Source: Archivesica marissinica | Lineage: Eukaryota > Mollusca > Bivalvia > Venerida > Vesicomyidae | DNA: 64,000 nt | NCBI GenBank assembly: GCA_014843695.1 | Contig: CM026404.1 | Coordinates: forward strand, 84,784,712 to 84,848,711 | Reading direction: 5' to 3' | Position numbers and translations under genes: made by a program | Shown: piece by piece, positions 35,522 through 47,214 of the stretch | How the letters are laid out: each line of letters starts with the position of its first letter | How positions within the stretch are numbered: the first letter of the stretch is position 1 | Notes under the pieces: generated by a model | What the model was told of the DNA's origin: nothing | Seen by the model: the letters and a program-made list of their open reading frames with translations, nothing else | The model's database searches: none

Positions 35522-35597
35522 TGACCCGACGTGGGACTCAAACCCACGACCTCCCGAACACTAGTCGGACAGCTCTACCAACTGAGCTAGCCGGGCC
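35522..35597 (-). tRNA. tRNA-Thr(AGU)-like sequence, copy 2
   Basis: Nearly identical to the copy at 35289, with a better acceptor (ggcccgg pairs with tcgggtc) but one change in the T loop (ttcgagtc to tttgagtc). The flanks (attaaagtgaccaggcaaag on one side, acccacg.c.aaatacactac on the other) are also duplicated, so the repeat unit is larger than the tRNA. Confidence 0.6.
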
Positions 35598-35639
35598 GTT
35601 GTTCTACCCACGTCGAAATACACTACAGAATTATAGCTC

Positions 35640-36886
35640 ACCCGGGAATTTCTTCATGGTGATGGCCGAGTTTTACATTTAGTGGATTTCTAATGTATTT
35701 TGTATTAGTGGAATTTCATGGGTGCGAATGTTTTGAGGGTTCACCATGAAATTGTTGGAAAATGGTCACTGAACTGCAGAATTCATATATGATCTCTCCA
35801 TCCCAATATATATATGCCTGTTGCTCCGATTTGAAATACAAAAGATGCATCCAAATGCAATGCCCACATTTAGAATCGTTTCAATACTTGAATATGTATT
35901 AATAACACTTGTTTTGAAAACAATTACATTCCAATTTATCAATGTTTTCTAGCTGTATAATAATAATGGCATAGAACAGATAGAAGTGAGATGGTACGTG
36001 ACTGGTGAATACATCTACTTTATTCTATAAATAAACTTGTATATAAATGCAATGATTGACGATAATTGATACAGTTTACAACACAGACACTTACTAATCT
36101 GGGGACTTTCATTCAGTGCCATTCTTCACATAGGTTACGTTATGTTTATCCGTACCTGATTATCAGAACTATACATTCTATACTGGTCTTTACACACTTC
36201 CTGTTTACAATTAGCCTGTACACACAGAGAAGCACATGTCCGGGCACTATGAAATGCGAATGTGTACGATGACGTCATGATGATATTAAAATGCTGAGGA
36301 AAATGGTGGCAAGTTGTTGACAAGTTAAACTAAGGTTGTTTACGTTGCTTTATATACATGCATGCCATTAAAATGTATGTGAATATACATAATTAAGTGG
36401 CTGATTATGATAAATAGATTTTATCACCCAAGGGTACGGCATTGTAAAAGTTTATAATGGCGCGAAATACAAAGGTGTCACTCGCCTAAGCTTGGCATAA
36501 CTTACCTGAGCCGAACTATTGACACATCGATCTATTGTACATAAGATTAATGGATATTCTTGCATTAAACATTAATTTTAATGAATCAAATTTTCGGAAA
36601 GATAAGTTTTTATGTATCAGCTAGTACTAATTAGATCTAAAGTCGTTAGTACCGCGAGAATTACGGACAGCATCCTACATGAAAACGTATCGTCACTCGC
36701 CATGTTTTCGTTCCCGACATGTTTTCTAATTTGTTTGCGAATGACGACATCGCTGTCAGTAACAGGTGCTTGGTTTATATGGTACACGCTAGAACTGCCA
36801 AACTGGTAAATGAGCAAAAACAGATACATATTCCCGTTATATTTCGAAAATATTGACGCTTTCATTATTGACATTAAGATGATTAA
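35640..36886. other. No gene seen
   Basis: Unique AT-rich sequence. Two overlapping opposite-strand frames at 36612-36892 have no recognised domain. Confidence 0.45.
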
Positions 36887-36898
36887 TGTCATTCACAT

Positions 36899-37171
36899 GT
36901 GTGTTTTACGTTTATTTATCGTTGCTACCTGTTTCCCATATGAGCGACCCCTCCTTAAGAGATTAGTCATTTTAGATTTTTGGAGGATAGTGCAATGATT
37001 CAGAGAGAGAAACCTATTCCATTAAGTCCACGGTGTAAAGCACCGACACAAGACCTCGGTTTAACGTCCCATCTGAAAGACTGTTAATTTTATTAGGGTC
37101 AGATGGGGGATCGAACATGCGATCCCTGGATTACCAGTCCAGCGTGTTACCACTGGACTACAGATCCGTCT
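36899..37171 (-). mobile_element. tRNA-derived SINE, family A (copy A4) with perfect target duplication
   Basis: Full-length minus-strand copy from agacggatctgtagtccagt to the tail ataaacgtaaaacac. A perfect 14-bp direct repeat, TGTCATTCACATGT, is found at 36887-36900 and 37171-37184, overlapping the element ends by a base or two. This documents LINE-type target-primed insertion. Confidence 0.93.
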
Positions 37172-37423
37172 GTCATTCACATGTTCCCCAAAAATCCCTT
37201 ATATACTGGCTTCTGGTGATCATGTTTGACCCAAATTCTCAAGGTAAAATGTTATTCGGTCACCGCTTTGTTCACCTCAGGAATAGGGTAACCTCAAATG
37301 AATATTGATAACAAACATAGCTGTCTTGCTAGGCTTGCCTGATGCATGGAAAATAATCGATGTTGTCTATTTTCTTTTATTGGAAACATATCATAATTCA
37401 TCAATTTAAATGAAGACACGATA

Positions 37424-38061
37424 TACAGTCAAACCTGTCTTAACCCTTTCCTTCATAGAGATTTAGGATAGTATACTATTATATCTCCATACAAACGACA
37501 GCCATTTAGCTATCATGCAGTGGATAAGTAGTCGCCATATCTATCCCACCTCCATAGATATTACTGGGACTACATGAGATTTAGGTTAATATACTACTAT
37601 ATCTCCATACAAACGGCAGCCATTTAGCTATCATGCAGTGGATAAGTAGTTGCCATATCTATCATACCTCCATAGATATTACTGGGACTACATGAGATTT
37701 AGGTTAATATACTATTATATCTCCATACAAACGGCAGCCATTTAGCTATCATGCAGTGGATAAGTAGTCACCATATCTATCATACCTCCATAGATATTAC
37801 TGGGACTACATGAGATTCTGGCCTTTATTATGAACATTAGTTTGGCTACTACATGTCAATGTACATTGTATGTATTAGTAATGGCGTCAAGAGGTGCTTC
37901 CATATGAGAAAGGGTTATGCAGCCAGCCAAGGGAATCACAGAACATGTCTGCTTAGCACAGTTGGCTGTTTAATAGAAGGCAAATGTATAATAAAACAAC
38001 ATATTGGGAATCTGGCTGCTTAATACAGGTACAGGTGACCACTAACTCAGGTTTGACTGTA
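37424..38061. mobile_element. MITE family I (copy I4) split by a nested MITE
   Basis: Left piece tacagtcaaacctgtctt; right piece from gcagccagccaagggaatca to caggtttgactgta at 38061. Compared with I5 at 43694 (cccgtcttaagcagccaggc), the interruption falls exactly at a TTAA. Confidence 0.82.
37440..37918. mobile_element. MITE family J (copy J1), TTAA-bounded, with internal triplication
   Basis: Begins ttaaccctttcc and ends gagaaagggtta(t), inserted at a TTAA inside I4. A segment of about 117 bp (tatctccatacaaacggcag, catttagctatcatgcag, ccatagatattactggga) is present three times in tandem with few differences. J2 at 18180 has it once. Confidence 0.82.
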
Positions 38062-38158
38062 TTTGGAAATATAAGCTTTGATGAATGAGTTAGTGCTGAT
38101 TTAAAAGTCTTATGTAACGGTATGTATATTAACCCAATATGTGAGGTGATATGTAGGC

Positions 38159-38232
38159 AGCCCGGTTAGCTCAGTCGGTAGAGCAATCGCCCTGTAAGCG
38201 AGAGGTCCCAGGTTCGAGTCCCGGACTGGCTG
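38159..38232 (+). tRNA. tRNA-Thr(UGU)-like sequence
   Basis: Plus-strand cloverleaf: D arm tagctcagtcggtagagc, anticodon stem tcgc/gcga with loop CCTGTAA (anticodon UGU), T arm ccaggttcgagtcccgg. Position 33 is C where U is nearly universal, the T stem has one mismatch and the acceptor has two. A second copy with the same flanks lies at 45403 and a broken third at 45629, so this is a dispersed repeat with a tRNA-like core and probably not a working gene. Confidence 0.5.
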
Positions 38233-38234
38233 CA

Positions 38235-38805
38235 TGTTTTTCTCACATGGGTTACACTTAGTACCTCGAGTAACTCTAAGGGCCACAGGATCCCATATAA
38301 AGACATATTTGTTTGTTTTTGTAACGGGTGAAGCCTCATGGCTTACTTTGCAAGGTCACATGCCAATCATGCGAAAAATGCCTGAATACACATTTCTATT
38401 ACATTTAGCGCTAGTGTTTACGGTCAAGTGAACCTCCCCCCCACATAATTCCCTGAGGTCCACTTTTTCTTGCACTCTATCAGAATGATTACACGGTTAG
38501 TATAATAATATTGATGCAAGCAACACCTGGGAATAGTCTATAAGAGGCTTTCTCTGAACTTTCTCTATATGCTGTCTCTTTTTAGCTATGTACTGTTATA
38601 TTGTCTATATTAAAATAATTATGCCTTATTATGTGCTCCGTCATTGCATAGAATGCAGGAAATGACGTTTCAGACCATCTAGATTTCAAAAATGTCCCGA
38701 CCCCCCCCCCCTAGGGACCTTGAGATACCATCTTGACCTCGAAATTACCCCCCCTAAAAAAGCTGGCTATGGGCCTGAAGTTTGGTATTGTTTTTCTTTT
38801 TTCAG
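38235..38805. promoter_or_regulatory. Upstream flank of the bHLH gene, no motif assigned
   Basis: Non-repetitive apart from the tRNA-repeat flank and a C run near 38700. A pyrimidine tract and cag at about 38791-38805 look like a splice acceptor, so an upstream non-coding exon and the promoter probably lie further left. No core promoter element could be assigned. Confidence 0.3.
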
Positions 38806-38818
38806 AAATAATTGAGAA

Positions 38819-39091
38819 ATGGATGATCTGGTGATTAAATTCGAGCATACTGCTGGCATGTACAAGATCTTTGACACATTTGAGGCAGAAGACAGTGGTG
38901 TTGAGGAGGTGCCGCTTAAAAACTACTTAGAACTAGATGCTGCAGCCAATGTCTCCACCCAGATGGTGAAGGATACTTACAATCGGAGGTTTGACGATCA
39001 AGATGATGATGAACTTGCATTTATTGATGATGATGATGATGACGGAGATGGAGATTATAAACCCAAGAGATCATCATACATATCAAAACTG
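38819..39091 (+). CDS. bHLH transcription factor, coding exon 1 (acidic N-terminus)
   Basis: 91 codons starting MDDLVIKFEH, preceded by an acceptor (tttttctttttttcag, exon from 38806) and ending at the donor AAACTG|GTATGC in phase 0. The peptide is acidic, with an aspartate run at residues about 70-80 (FIDDDDDDGDGDYK) followed by KPKRSSY, a pattern common in transactivation or nuclear regions. It joins in phase to 45147 (exon 2, same phase), then 56108, 60564 and 61516, for 277 codons in the window. Assignment to the same gene rests on matching strand, order and phases and on the bHLH reconstructed from exons 2-4. Exon 1 itself has no diagnostic domain and is the least certain member. Confidence 0.65.
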
Positions 39092-39104
39092 GTATGCAAA
39101 CAAT

Positions 39105-40045
39105 TTAACCCATTCAACACCAAATAACTGACATGGACTGGTGCACCCATTCAACACCAAGTAACTAACATGGACTGGTGCACCCATTCAACACCAAGTA
39201 ACTAACATGGACTGGTGCACCCATTCAACACCAAATAACTGACATGGACTGGTGCACCCATTCAACACCAAATAACTGACATGGACTGGTGCACCCATTC
39301 AACACCAAATAACTGACATGGACTGGTGCACCCATTCAACACCAAATAACTGACATGGACTGGTGCACCCATTCAACACCAAAAACTGACATGGACTGGT
39401 GCACCCATTCAACACCAAATAACTGACATGGACTGGTGCACCCATTCAACACCAAATAACTGACATGGACTGGTGCACCCATTCAACACCAAAAACACAC
39501 CACCCACAACCAAAAACCAACCACCCCAACCCCAAACACCAAAACAAACACCACACACCAATAACTGACAGGACGGGCACCCATTCAACACCAAATAACT
39601 GACATGGACTGGTGCACCCATTCAACACCAAATAACTGACATGGACTGGTGCACCCATTCAACACCAAATAACTGACATGGACTGGTGCACCCATTCAAC
39701 ACCAAATAACTGACAGGATGGTGCACCCATTCAACACCAAATAACTGACATGGACTGGTGCACCCATTCAACACCAAATAACTGACATGGACTGGTGCAC
39801 CCATTCAACACCAAATAACTGACATGGACTGGTGCACCCATTCAACACCAAATAACTGACATGGACTGGTGCACCCATTCAACACCAAATAACTGACATG
39901 GACTGGTGCATGGTATTTTTAGACCAATAAATTAATAAGAAAATTACATTTGGACCAGTTCATTTATCAAAATGGGTAATTTTGTCTAAAAATAGTAATA
40001 TTACTGGCAAAAAGTGCAGATCCTGATAAGACGGCTCACATTCAG
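39105..40045. mobile_element. MITE family G (copy G2) with one end amplified into a 37-bp minisatellite
   Basis: Starts ttaacccattcaacaccaaa, the normal G end. The next 37 bp (ataactgacatggactggtg + cacccattcaacaccaa) are then repeated about 22 times to 39910. Normal G sequence resumes with tttttagaccaataaatta and runs to the hairpin arm near 40040, where it is cut off. One unit near 39490-39560 is corrupted to A/C-rich sequence. It lies in intron 1 of the bHLH gene. Confidence 0.88.
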
Positions 40046-40204
40046 CATTGAACTCAATTGATTTATAATTCGTCATTTGGAAAAAATGTCGTTTTAGCAA
40101 CATAAATAATCCATCGCCTTACACGATAGACATCATACACATATTGAGGCGTCGCCATACACCATAGTCATGATTGATACATTGCCTTACACCATTGATA
40201 TATC

Positions 40205-42640
40205 CTACTGCACAATTCCACACTATCCTTGATATACCCCAGTGTACCATTCCATATCACACCTGATATATTCCAGTGTACCATTCCACACCACCCCTGA
40301 TATATCCCAGTGTGCTATTCCACACCACCCCTGATATATCCCAGTGTGCTATTCCACACCACCCTTGATATACCCCAGTGTACCATGCCATATCACCCCT
40401 GATATATCCCAGTGTGCCATTCCACACCACCCCTGATATACCCCAGTGTACTATTCCATATCACCCTGATATATCCCAGTGTACCACTCCATTCCATATC
40501 ACCCCTGATATATCCCAGTATATCACTCCATTCCATATCACCCCTGATATATCCCAGTGTGCTATTCCACACCACCCCTGATATACCCCAGTGTGCCATT
40601 CCACACCACCCCTGATATACCCCAGTGTACCATTCCACACCACCCCTGATATATTCCAGTGTACCATTCCACACCACCTCTGATATATCCCAGTGTACCA
40701 TTCCACACCACCCCTGATATATCCCAGTGTACCATTCCACACCACCTCTGATATATCCCAGTGTACCATTCCACACTGCCCCTGGTATATCCCAGTGTAC
40801 CATTCCATATCACCCCTGATATATTCCAGTGTACCATTCCACAGCATCCCTGATATATCCCAGTGTACCATTCCATATCACCCCTGATATATTCCAGTGT
40901 ACCATTCCACACCACCCCTGATATATCCCAGTGCACCATTCCACACCACCCCTGGTATATCCCAGTGTACCATTCCACACTGCCCCTGATATATACAAGT
41001 GTACCATTCCATATCACCCCTGATATATCCCAGTGTACCATTCCATATCACCCTTGATATATCCCAGTGTACCATTCCACACCACCCCTGATATACCCCA
41101 GTGTACCATTCCACACCACCACTGATATATGCCAGTGTACCATTCCATATCACCCCTGATATACCCAGTGTACCATTCCACACTGCCCCTGATATATCCC
41201 AGTGTACCATTCCATATCACCACTGATATATCCCAGTGTACCATTCCACACCACCCCTGATATACCCCAGTGTACCATTCCATATCACCCCTGATATATC
41301 CCAGTGTACCATTCCATATCACCCCAGATATATCCCAGTGTACCATTCCACACCACCCCTGATATACCCCAGTGTACCATTCCGTATCACCCCTGATATA
41401 CCCCAGTGTACCATTCCGTATCACCCCTGATATACCCCAGTATACCATTCCACACCATCCCTAATATATTTTAGTGTACCATTCCACACCACCCCTGATA
41501 TATCCCAGTGTACCACTCCACACCACCCTTGATATATCACAGTGTACCATTCCATATCACCTCTTGATATATCCCAGTGTACCATTCCATATCACCTCTG
41601 ATATATTCCAGTGTACCATTCCACACCACCCCTGATATATCCCAGTGTACCATTCCACACCACCCCTGATATACCCCAGTGTACCATTCCATATCACCCC
41701 TGATATATCCCAGTGTACCATTCCACATCACCCCTGATATACCCCAGTGTACCACTCCACACCACCCCTGATATACCCCAGTGTACCATTCCATATCACC
41801 CCTGATATACCCCAGTGTACCATTCCATATCACCCCTGATATACCCCAGTGTACCATTCCATATCACCCCTGATATATTCAGTGTACCATTCCACACCAC
41901 CCCTGATATACCCCAGTGTACCATTCCACACCACCTCTGATATACCCCAGTGTACCATTCCACATCACCCCTGATATACCCCAGTGTACCATTCCATATC
42001 ACCCCTGATATATTCCAGTGTACTATTCCACACCACCCCTGCTATATCCCAGTGTACCATTCCACACCACCCCTGATATACCCCAGTGTACCATTCCACA
42101 TCACCCCTGATATATCCCAGTGTACCATTCCACACCACCCCTGATATACCCCAGTGTACCATTCCACACCACCCCTGATATACCCCAGTGTACCATTCCA
42201 TATCACACCTGATATATCCCAGTGTACCATTCCACATCACCCCTGATATACCCCAGTGTACCATTCCACATCACCCCTGATATACCCCAGTGTACCATTC
42301 CACATCACCCCTGATATACCCCAGTGTAGCATTCCACATCACCCCTGATATACCCCAGTGTACCATTCCATATCACCCCTGATATATCCCAGTGTACCAT
42401 TCCATATCACCCCTGATATATCCCAGTGTACCATATCACCCCTGATATACCCCCAGTGTACCATATCACCCCTGATATACCCCAGTGTACCATTCCACAT
42501 CACCCCTGATATATCCCAGTGTACCATATCACCCCTGATATACCCCAATGTACCATTCTATATCACCCCTGATATATCCCAGTGTACCATATCACCCCTG
42601 ATATACCCCAGTGTACCACTCCACACCACCTCTGATCTGT
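40205..42640. repeat. 34-bp minisatellite, about 70 copies, in bHLH intron 1
   Basis: Unit ccctgatataccccagtgta + ccattccacaccac, with variants tatatc/tatacc and cacacc/catatc. Some units near 42430-42600 lack the ccattcc block. Both strands give periodic open frames (up to 159 codons); none is supported as a gene. The unit contains gatata and CCA-rich motifs only. Confidence 0.94.
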
Positions 42641-43693
42641 CCTGCTGCAGGTGTATTATTCCATACCACTTGTGAACATCTGGTGAAGTGTTTGTCTCAC
42701 AGTATCATGCTCATTTACAGATGCCCAGTGACTTACCTAGAATATGTTCTTCCTCCATGTGTGAACTGGCTCGAAACATCATATATATATCTATCCTCTC
42801 CTCTTAACGTCCTATAGCCTGTTGTATGTCACACACATTTATCCTGCAAAATCTATATTATTCCGCTGTAGCCCTCTACACTAGAGTATATAGTAACAAC
42901 TGAATATTTCTCAATATAAATATAAGGCACAATATATCCATTCCCACTTAGTCTTGTTTCTCTGGTAATGCTGCCATCTATTGACTGTAACACATAACTT
43001 TTATGTCTGTAATTTCCTTCCTGGATGTACTGAGAAGCTTGTCAGAATGTCAGTTAGATGTCTGCTAACATGTGGGGGGGAAAACTTGAATGAAAAATCT
43101 ATACGTTTCTCATTGTTCCCTCAAGTCAAGTTGTTCCCTCAAGCAACATTTTCTAACATGTAATTAATCAATTAGATCATTTTTATGAATCATTAAAGTG
43201 CATAAACAGCCATATTGATGACAAAGTTAAGCAATTGCTTTCGTTTTTATGTTGGAAAATTTTATCAGGATGTGGTTGACATAATGCTAATTAATTAATT
43301 AATTGATATAAGAAAACCTGTCTTCATAATATTAACATTTAATGCAAAATGATGTAATCGTAATTCCCATATGTTTATATTTAATTAAAAACATCTCTGT
43401 ATATTTTCATAATGTACACTTTTTAAGCACTATTTCCCTTATACCACTAATAAAACTACAAAGCTATTACAATATTTTTTTAACTTGTCATGATTAATCA
43501 CTCTATTTACCATCAAATTTAAAAGTAAACACTAGTTATTTACTTTAAAATAATGAATGGTTGAATTTGAAGTGATTCCCAATGTTTGTTTATCACTTGA
43601 AAAATACATTGCATTTCTCACATTAATTTAAAATTCGAATGACTTAAATATATCCCAAAACTTCCAATTAGATAGGAGTTGAAATTTAAGAAA
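42641..43693. other. Intron 1 sequence, no feature seen
   Basis: AT-rich and non-repetitive apart from a short ttaattaattaatt tract near 43290. No exon on either strand is supported. Confidence 0.5.
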
Positions 43694-43877
43694 GTACAGT
43701 CAAACCCGTCTTAAGCAGCCAGGCAAGGGAATCACAAGAAGTGGCTGCTTAGCACAGGTGGCAGCTTAATAGAGGTCAAATGTATAATAAAACAACATAT
43801 TGGGAATCTGGAAACTGGCTGCTTAATACAGGTTGGCTGTTTAAATAGAGGTGACCGCTAACACAGGTTTTACTATA
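43694..43877. mobile_element. MITE family I (copy I5)
   Basis: Starts tacagtcaaacccgtcttaa and ends gctaacacaggttttactat, with the family interior (ggctgcttagcacagg, ttgggaatctgg). It is uninterrupted and serves as the reference for the split copy at 37424. Confidence 0.8.
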
Positions 43878-44187
43878 CAATGATTTTTGTAACCATTGAT
43901 CAAAATTGTTAAAGTTTTAAAAATGTTAAAATACTTAATCTCTTTTTTGACAACACAGAAATTTAAATCCTCGGCTGAGTTAAGGAACAAATAGACTGAA
44001 TGGGGTCGCTTGTGTGCCTTGATGACTAATGCTGTAAGGGCCGACTTCATGAATGATATCAGTACAGCTTGTAACAAGGATTTTGCACTGAATGCGTGTA
44101 CTTGAATCGTATAGCTTGAGATCAGAATTAAATATTGTTATTTAGCGCACATCATTTGTTTTACATCACAATAACTGAAGTACGCAT

Positions 44188-44408
44188 TTAGTTAGCTCGA
44201 TTGCGAAACAAGTTATTTCAACTTATATTAATCACTCTCGAGACCTCATTCCTGATGGAATCCATCGCCACGAGGGAGAGAGAAGAGGCAACGTGGAATT
44301 TAAATGCCTTGCCTAAGGGCACAATCGTAACGGCTCCAGCGGGGCGCAAACTCCAGACCTTTCGCACCTGAAGCGAACGTGCATCCACTGCGCTATCATG
44401 ACTTCCAC
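44188..44408 (-). mobile_element. tRNA-derived SINE, family C (copy C3) with target duplication
   Basis: Minus-strand copy close to C2 (cttcaggtgcgaaaggtctg, tgcccttaggcaaggc). A 10-bp direct repeat AAGTACGCAT flanks it (44178-44187 and 44409-44418). The tail is slightly shortened. Confidence 0.88.
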
Positions 44409-44464
44409 AAGTACGCATGAAGAACGCATGTTTGGGCTCAGTAATATTTATGCCGTTACTTGTG

Positions 44465-44705
44465 TTAACCCATTCAACACCAAGTAACTCACATGGACTG
44501 GTCCATGATATTCATAAACCAATAAATGAATCAGAAAATCACATTTGGACAAGTTCAATTATCAAAATGGGTAATTATGTCTAAAAATAGTCATATCACT
44601 GGCAAAAAGTGCAGATCCTGATGAGACGGCTCGTCATGAGCCGGCTCATCTGGATCTACACTTTTTGTAAGCCTATTTAGAGGTCTGTGGTGTTGAAAGG
44701 GTTAA
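44465..44705. mobile_element. MITE family G (copy G3), TTAA-bounded
   Basis: Inverted relative to G1 and G4: starts ttaacccattcaacaccaag and ends gtgttgaaagggttaa. The hairpin (gtgcagatcctgatgagacg against the arm ending ggatctacac) is intact. The segment amplified in G2 (gtaactcacatggactggtc) is single-copy here. Confidence 0.85.
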
Positions 44706-45146
44706 GGATCCCTGTGGTCGGTATAAAACTCAAGTGGTAGGTCGGGTGCCAATATAGCGGTATATCGTCCTTAGTTTAAAAGCACATTTTATTTCCCATT
44801 GTTATACAATATACAGTATAATGTATACACACATACTAATTTACAGGCAAACAAGATTAAAATAAAATAACAGCGTCTATATACACATACTAAACATGGT
44901 AAAGCATTTGTACAAAATAACCCAGCACATGCTATGTAAATGTACATCGTAAATGTTAATACTATGCTTACTCAAACCTTATATAATATCATGCTTTTCT
45001 GTAACTTTGTATGTAACCGCCAAACATGTTTCTTGGCGATGGACATGTACATGTTTATGCCAATAAAAACGTTGACTTGACTGGCTATAAATGGAACTTT
45101 TTATTAAATTTTTCGAATGCAACACTGTCACATGTGTGTTATGCAG

Positions 45147-45334
45147 GGTCATGCAAAGTTAACAGGAAGACATGCGTATCCCGATGCTGGTTCCCATTAT
45201 ATGGGGACTCCGGAGAAGCAGATTATCTCGCTTTGTGACACGGACAGTAATTCGAGCCTGCGACACTACGCCCGCAAAGTTCGCACACCAAACACCATTA
45301 AGAAAATGATGGAAAGACACAGAGAGAGAGAAAG
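45147..45334 (+). CDS. bHLH transcription factor, coding exon 2 (linker and basic region)
   Basis: Acceptor tgtgtgttatgcag ends at 45146. 188 bases follow in phase 0 (GHAKLTGRHAYPDAG...), ending GAAAG|GTATGC in phase 2. The last residues (NTIKKMMERHRERE) are strongly basic/charged and form the N-terminal part of a bHLH basic region, completed by an Arg codon split across the junction with the exon at 56108. Placement of R152, E153 and R154 matches the RER-x-R core of E-box-binding bHLH factors (Twist/Tal type spacing before LN). The exon is unique sequence amid repeats, which supports it being coding. Confidence 0.8.
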
Positions 45335-45402
45335 GTATGCATTAAGGAATAGATGGGAATATTTACGGTTTTTCATTGTGTAACCCAGGTGAGAAAAACA
45401 TG

Positions 45403-45475
45403 CAGCCAGTCCGGGACTCGAACCCGGTACCTCTCGCTTACAGGGGATTGCTCTACCGACTGAGCTAACCGGGCT
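45403..45475 (-). tRNA. tRNA-Thr(UGU)-like sequence, minus-strand copy
   Basis: Same core and flanks as 38159. The T arm here is perfect (ccgggttcgagtcccgg), but the anticodon stem has lost a base and no longer pairs well, so it is unlikely to fold as a tRNA. Flanked by catgtttttctcacctgggt on one side and cacctcacatattgggttaa on the other, as at 38159. Confidence 0.45.
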
Positions 45476-45628
45476 GCCTACATATCACCTCACATATTGG
45501 GTTAATATACATACCGTTACATACTCCCCCACTAAATTGGAATTCTTTCATGAATTTCCATAGGGATAGAGATACATTGTGAAATATTTCTCGGAGTTTA
45601 TAATGTAACGTTTTCAAACAGGGGGAAT

Positions 45629-45678
45629 GTGTAACCCAGGTGAGAAAAACATGCAGCCAGTCCGGGACTTGAACCCGG
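45629..45678 (-). repeat. Truncated third copy of the tRNA-like repeat
   Basis: gtgtaacccaggtgagaaaa, catgcagccagtccgggact and tgaacccgg repeat 45378-45427, then stop at the exact left end of the foldback element. The sequence after the right end (53964) does not continue the tRNA-like repeat. Confidence 0.75.
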
Positions 45679-46473
45679 TGTCATATAGAATATTGACCCC
45701 CCTCAAAATAATGACCCGCGGGTCATTATTCAGCCATAGAATATTGACCCCCCTTGTGGAAAAATGACCCCCCCTTGCAAATAGCAATATATAGTGGGAA
45801 AATATTGAATTTATTATAATTAAATGTTAGTTAGCACTGTTTAAGGCCTAACAACATATATTTTGATTTAACGTTGTACAGAATAACATAAATATATTGA
45901 ATCTGAAAAAGAAGTATGCAGATAATTTGCGGTACTACTTATTACCGAAAACTACCGAAAACTACCGAAAACTGGTTTAAATTACCGAAAACTACCTTAT
46001 ATGGCCACAGTTTTGATATAAGCATTGTTTTATCGTGTTAATTAAATACATTATAGAGTTTGTGACTTATACCCAAGAAATAAATAAAAAATATTCAGTA
46101 ATGAGAGAGTTATTAACTGTTTTATTAGCGCATTGTAAATATCACGGTTAGGTAATTATCACGGGTGTCCTAGCTTTCTTTAAATTACCGAAAACTGCCA
46201 TATAAAAGGCATATATGGCCACAGTTTTCATATATTCTTTGTTTTTTATGTTAATTACGTACATTATAGTGTTCGTGACTTATACCTAAAAAATAAATAA
46301 ATAATATTCAGTAATGAGAGAGAACTGTTTTATTAGCACAGTAGATATTACAAGCTCTGATACACAACATTCAGTTCATTGTAATGTTATATAATCATAC
46401 ATTATATCCCTGATATTTTCATGCAAATATTGAAAAATATTTTCATTAATTTGAAAATAACAGGGATGTAATG

Positions 46474-46596
46474 TTGTTTCTGGATAGCTTCCTCGCATGC
46501 AAAACTTCGAGGGATTCAAACCTACAGCGGTGAGTGGCAAGTGATTTGAAGTCAAAGACCTTAACCACTCGGCCAAAAACGGAGGCCCCTCACTTT
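46474..46596 (-). mobile_element. SINE family F head fragment (copy F4) inside the MULE
   Basis: The minus strand reads ggcctccg...ggccgagtggttaaggtc, gacttcaaatcacttgcc, taggtttgaatccc, then gaggaagctatcc. It is a type II tRNA-like head with anticodon-loop sequence CTTCAAA (UCA at the anticodon position), as in the F copy at 55340. The rest of the SINE is missing. Confidence 0.65.
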
Positions 46597-47214
46597 ACTT
46601 TTATTACGATTGTATAGGGTGTTTTTTGGTTTATCTTTTTAAATAACTTCAATATGTGATCATGTTTATATGACTGAGATACTCTGATAAACTTGCTCAC
46701 GTTTGTTTTATTGGTTGTATATATGAGACAATAATAAATATTAAAACTACTAGTTATTTTATTTTGGACTAGGGATTGCACTCACGACCTCTGGATTTGC
46801 AGTTCAATGTGTTAATAAGACCATTATCATAATACTTAATAACATGAAAGGCACCGTTTCAATTAAAGCACATTATTAGTATTGTTTCCTCTAATCATGG
46901 AAAACGTACCCAATTGACAATTAATTTGCAACACAAAAAGATATTACGGTACTTTAATAATATTGCAAACAACACTTAGATTGGAGATTAGTAGACAGTA
47001 ATTATTGACAAGTCCAGGGCTATGAAAGAATGCGTTTTAATTAATGCAAACTGTTAAAGTTACGGCCGACTTTCATGTTCGGTAACATTAAAGATGTCAC
47101 TACAGAAGGTGTGATGGTAATTATAATTATGTAAACAATTGAGTAAAAGCCTTAATGTATATAAACTCGGCCTGAAAATTCAAATTCACCACTCATAGAA
47201 ACGTTATAGTGTTA

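Noticed and set aside
40205..42640. Long minus-strand frames (MVHWDISG repeats)
   Set aside because: Arise from the 34-bp array, shift frame between blocks and lie inside a bHLH intron.
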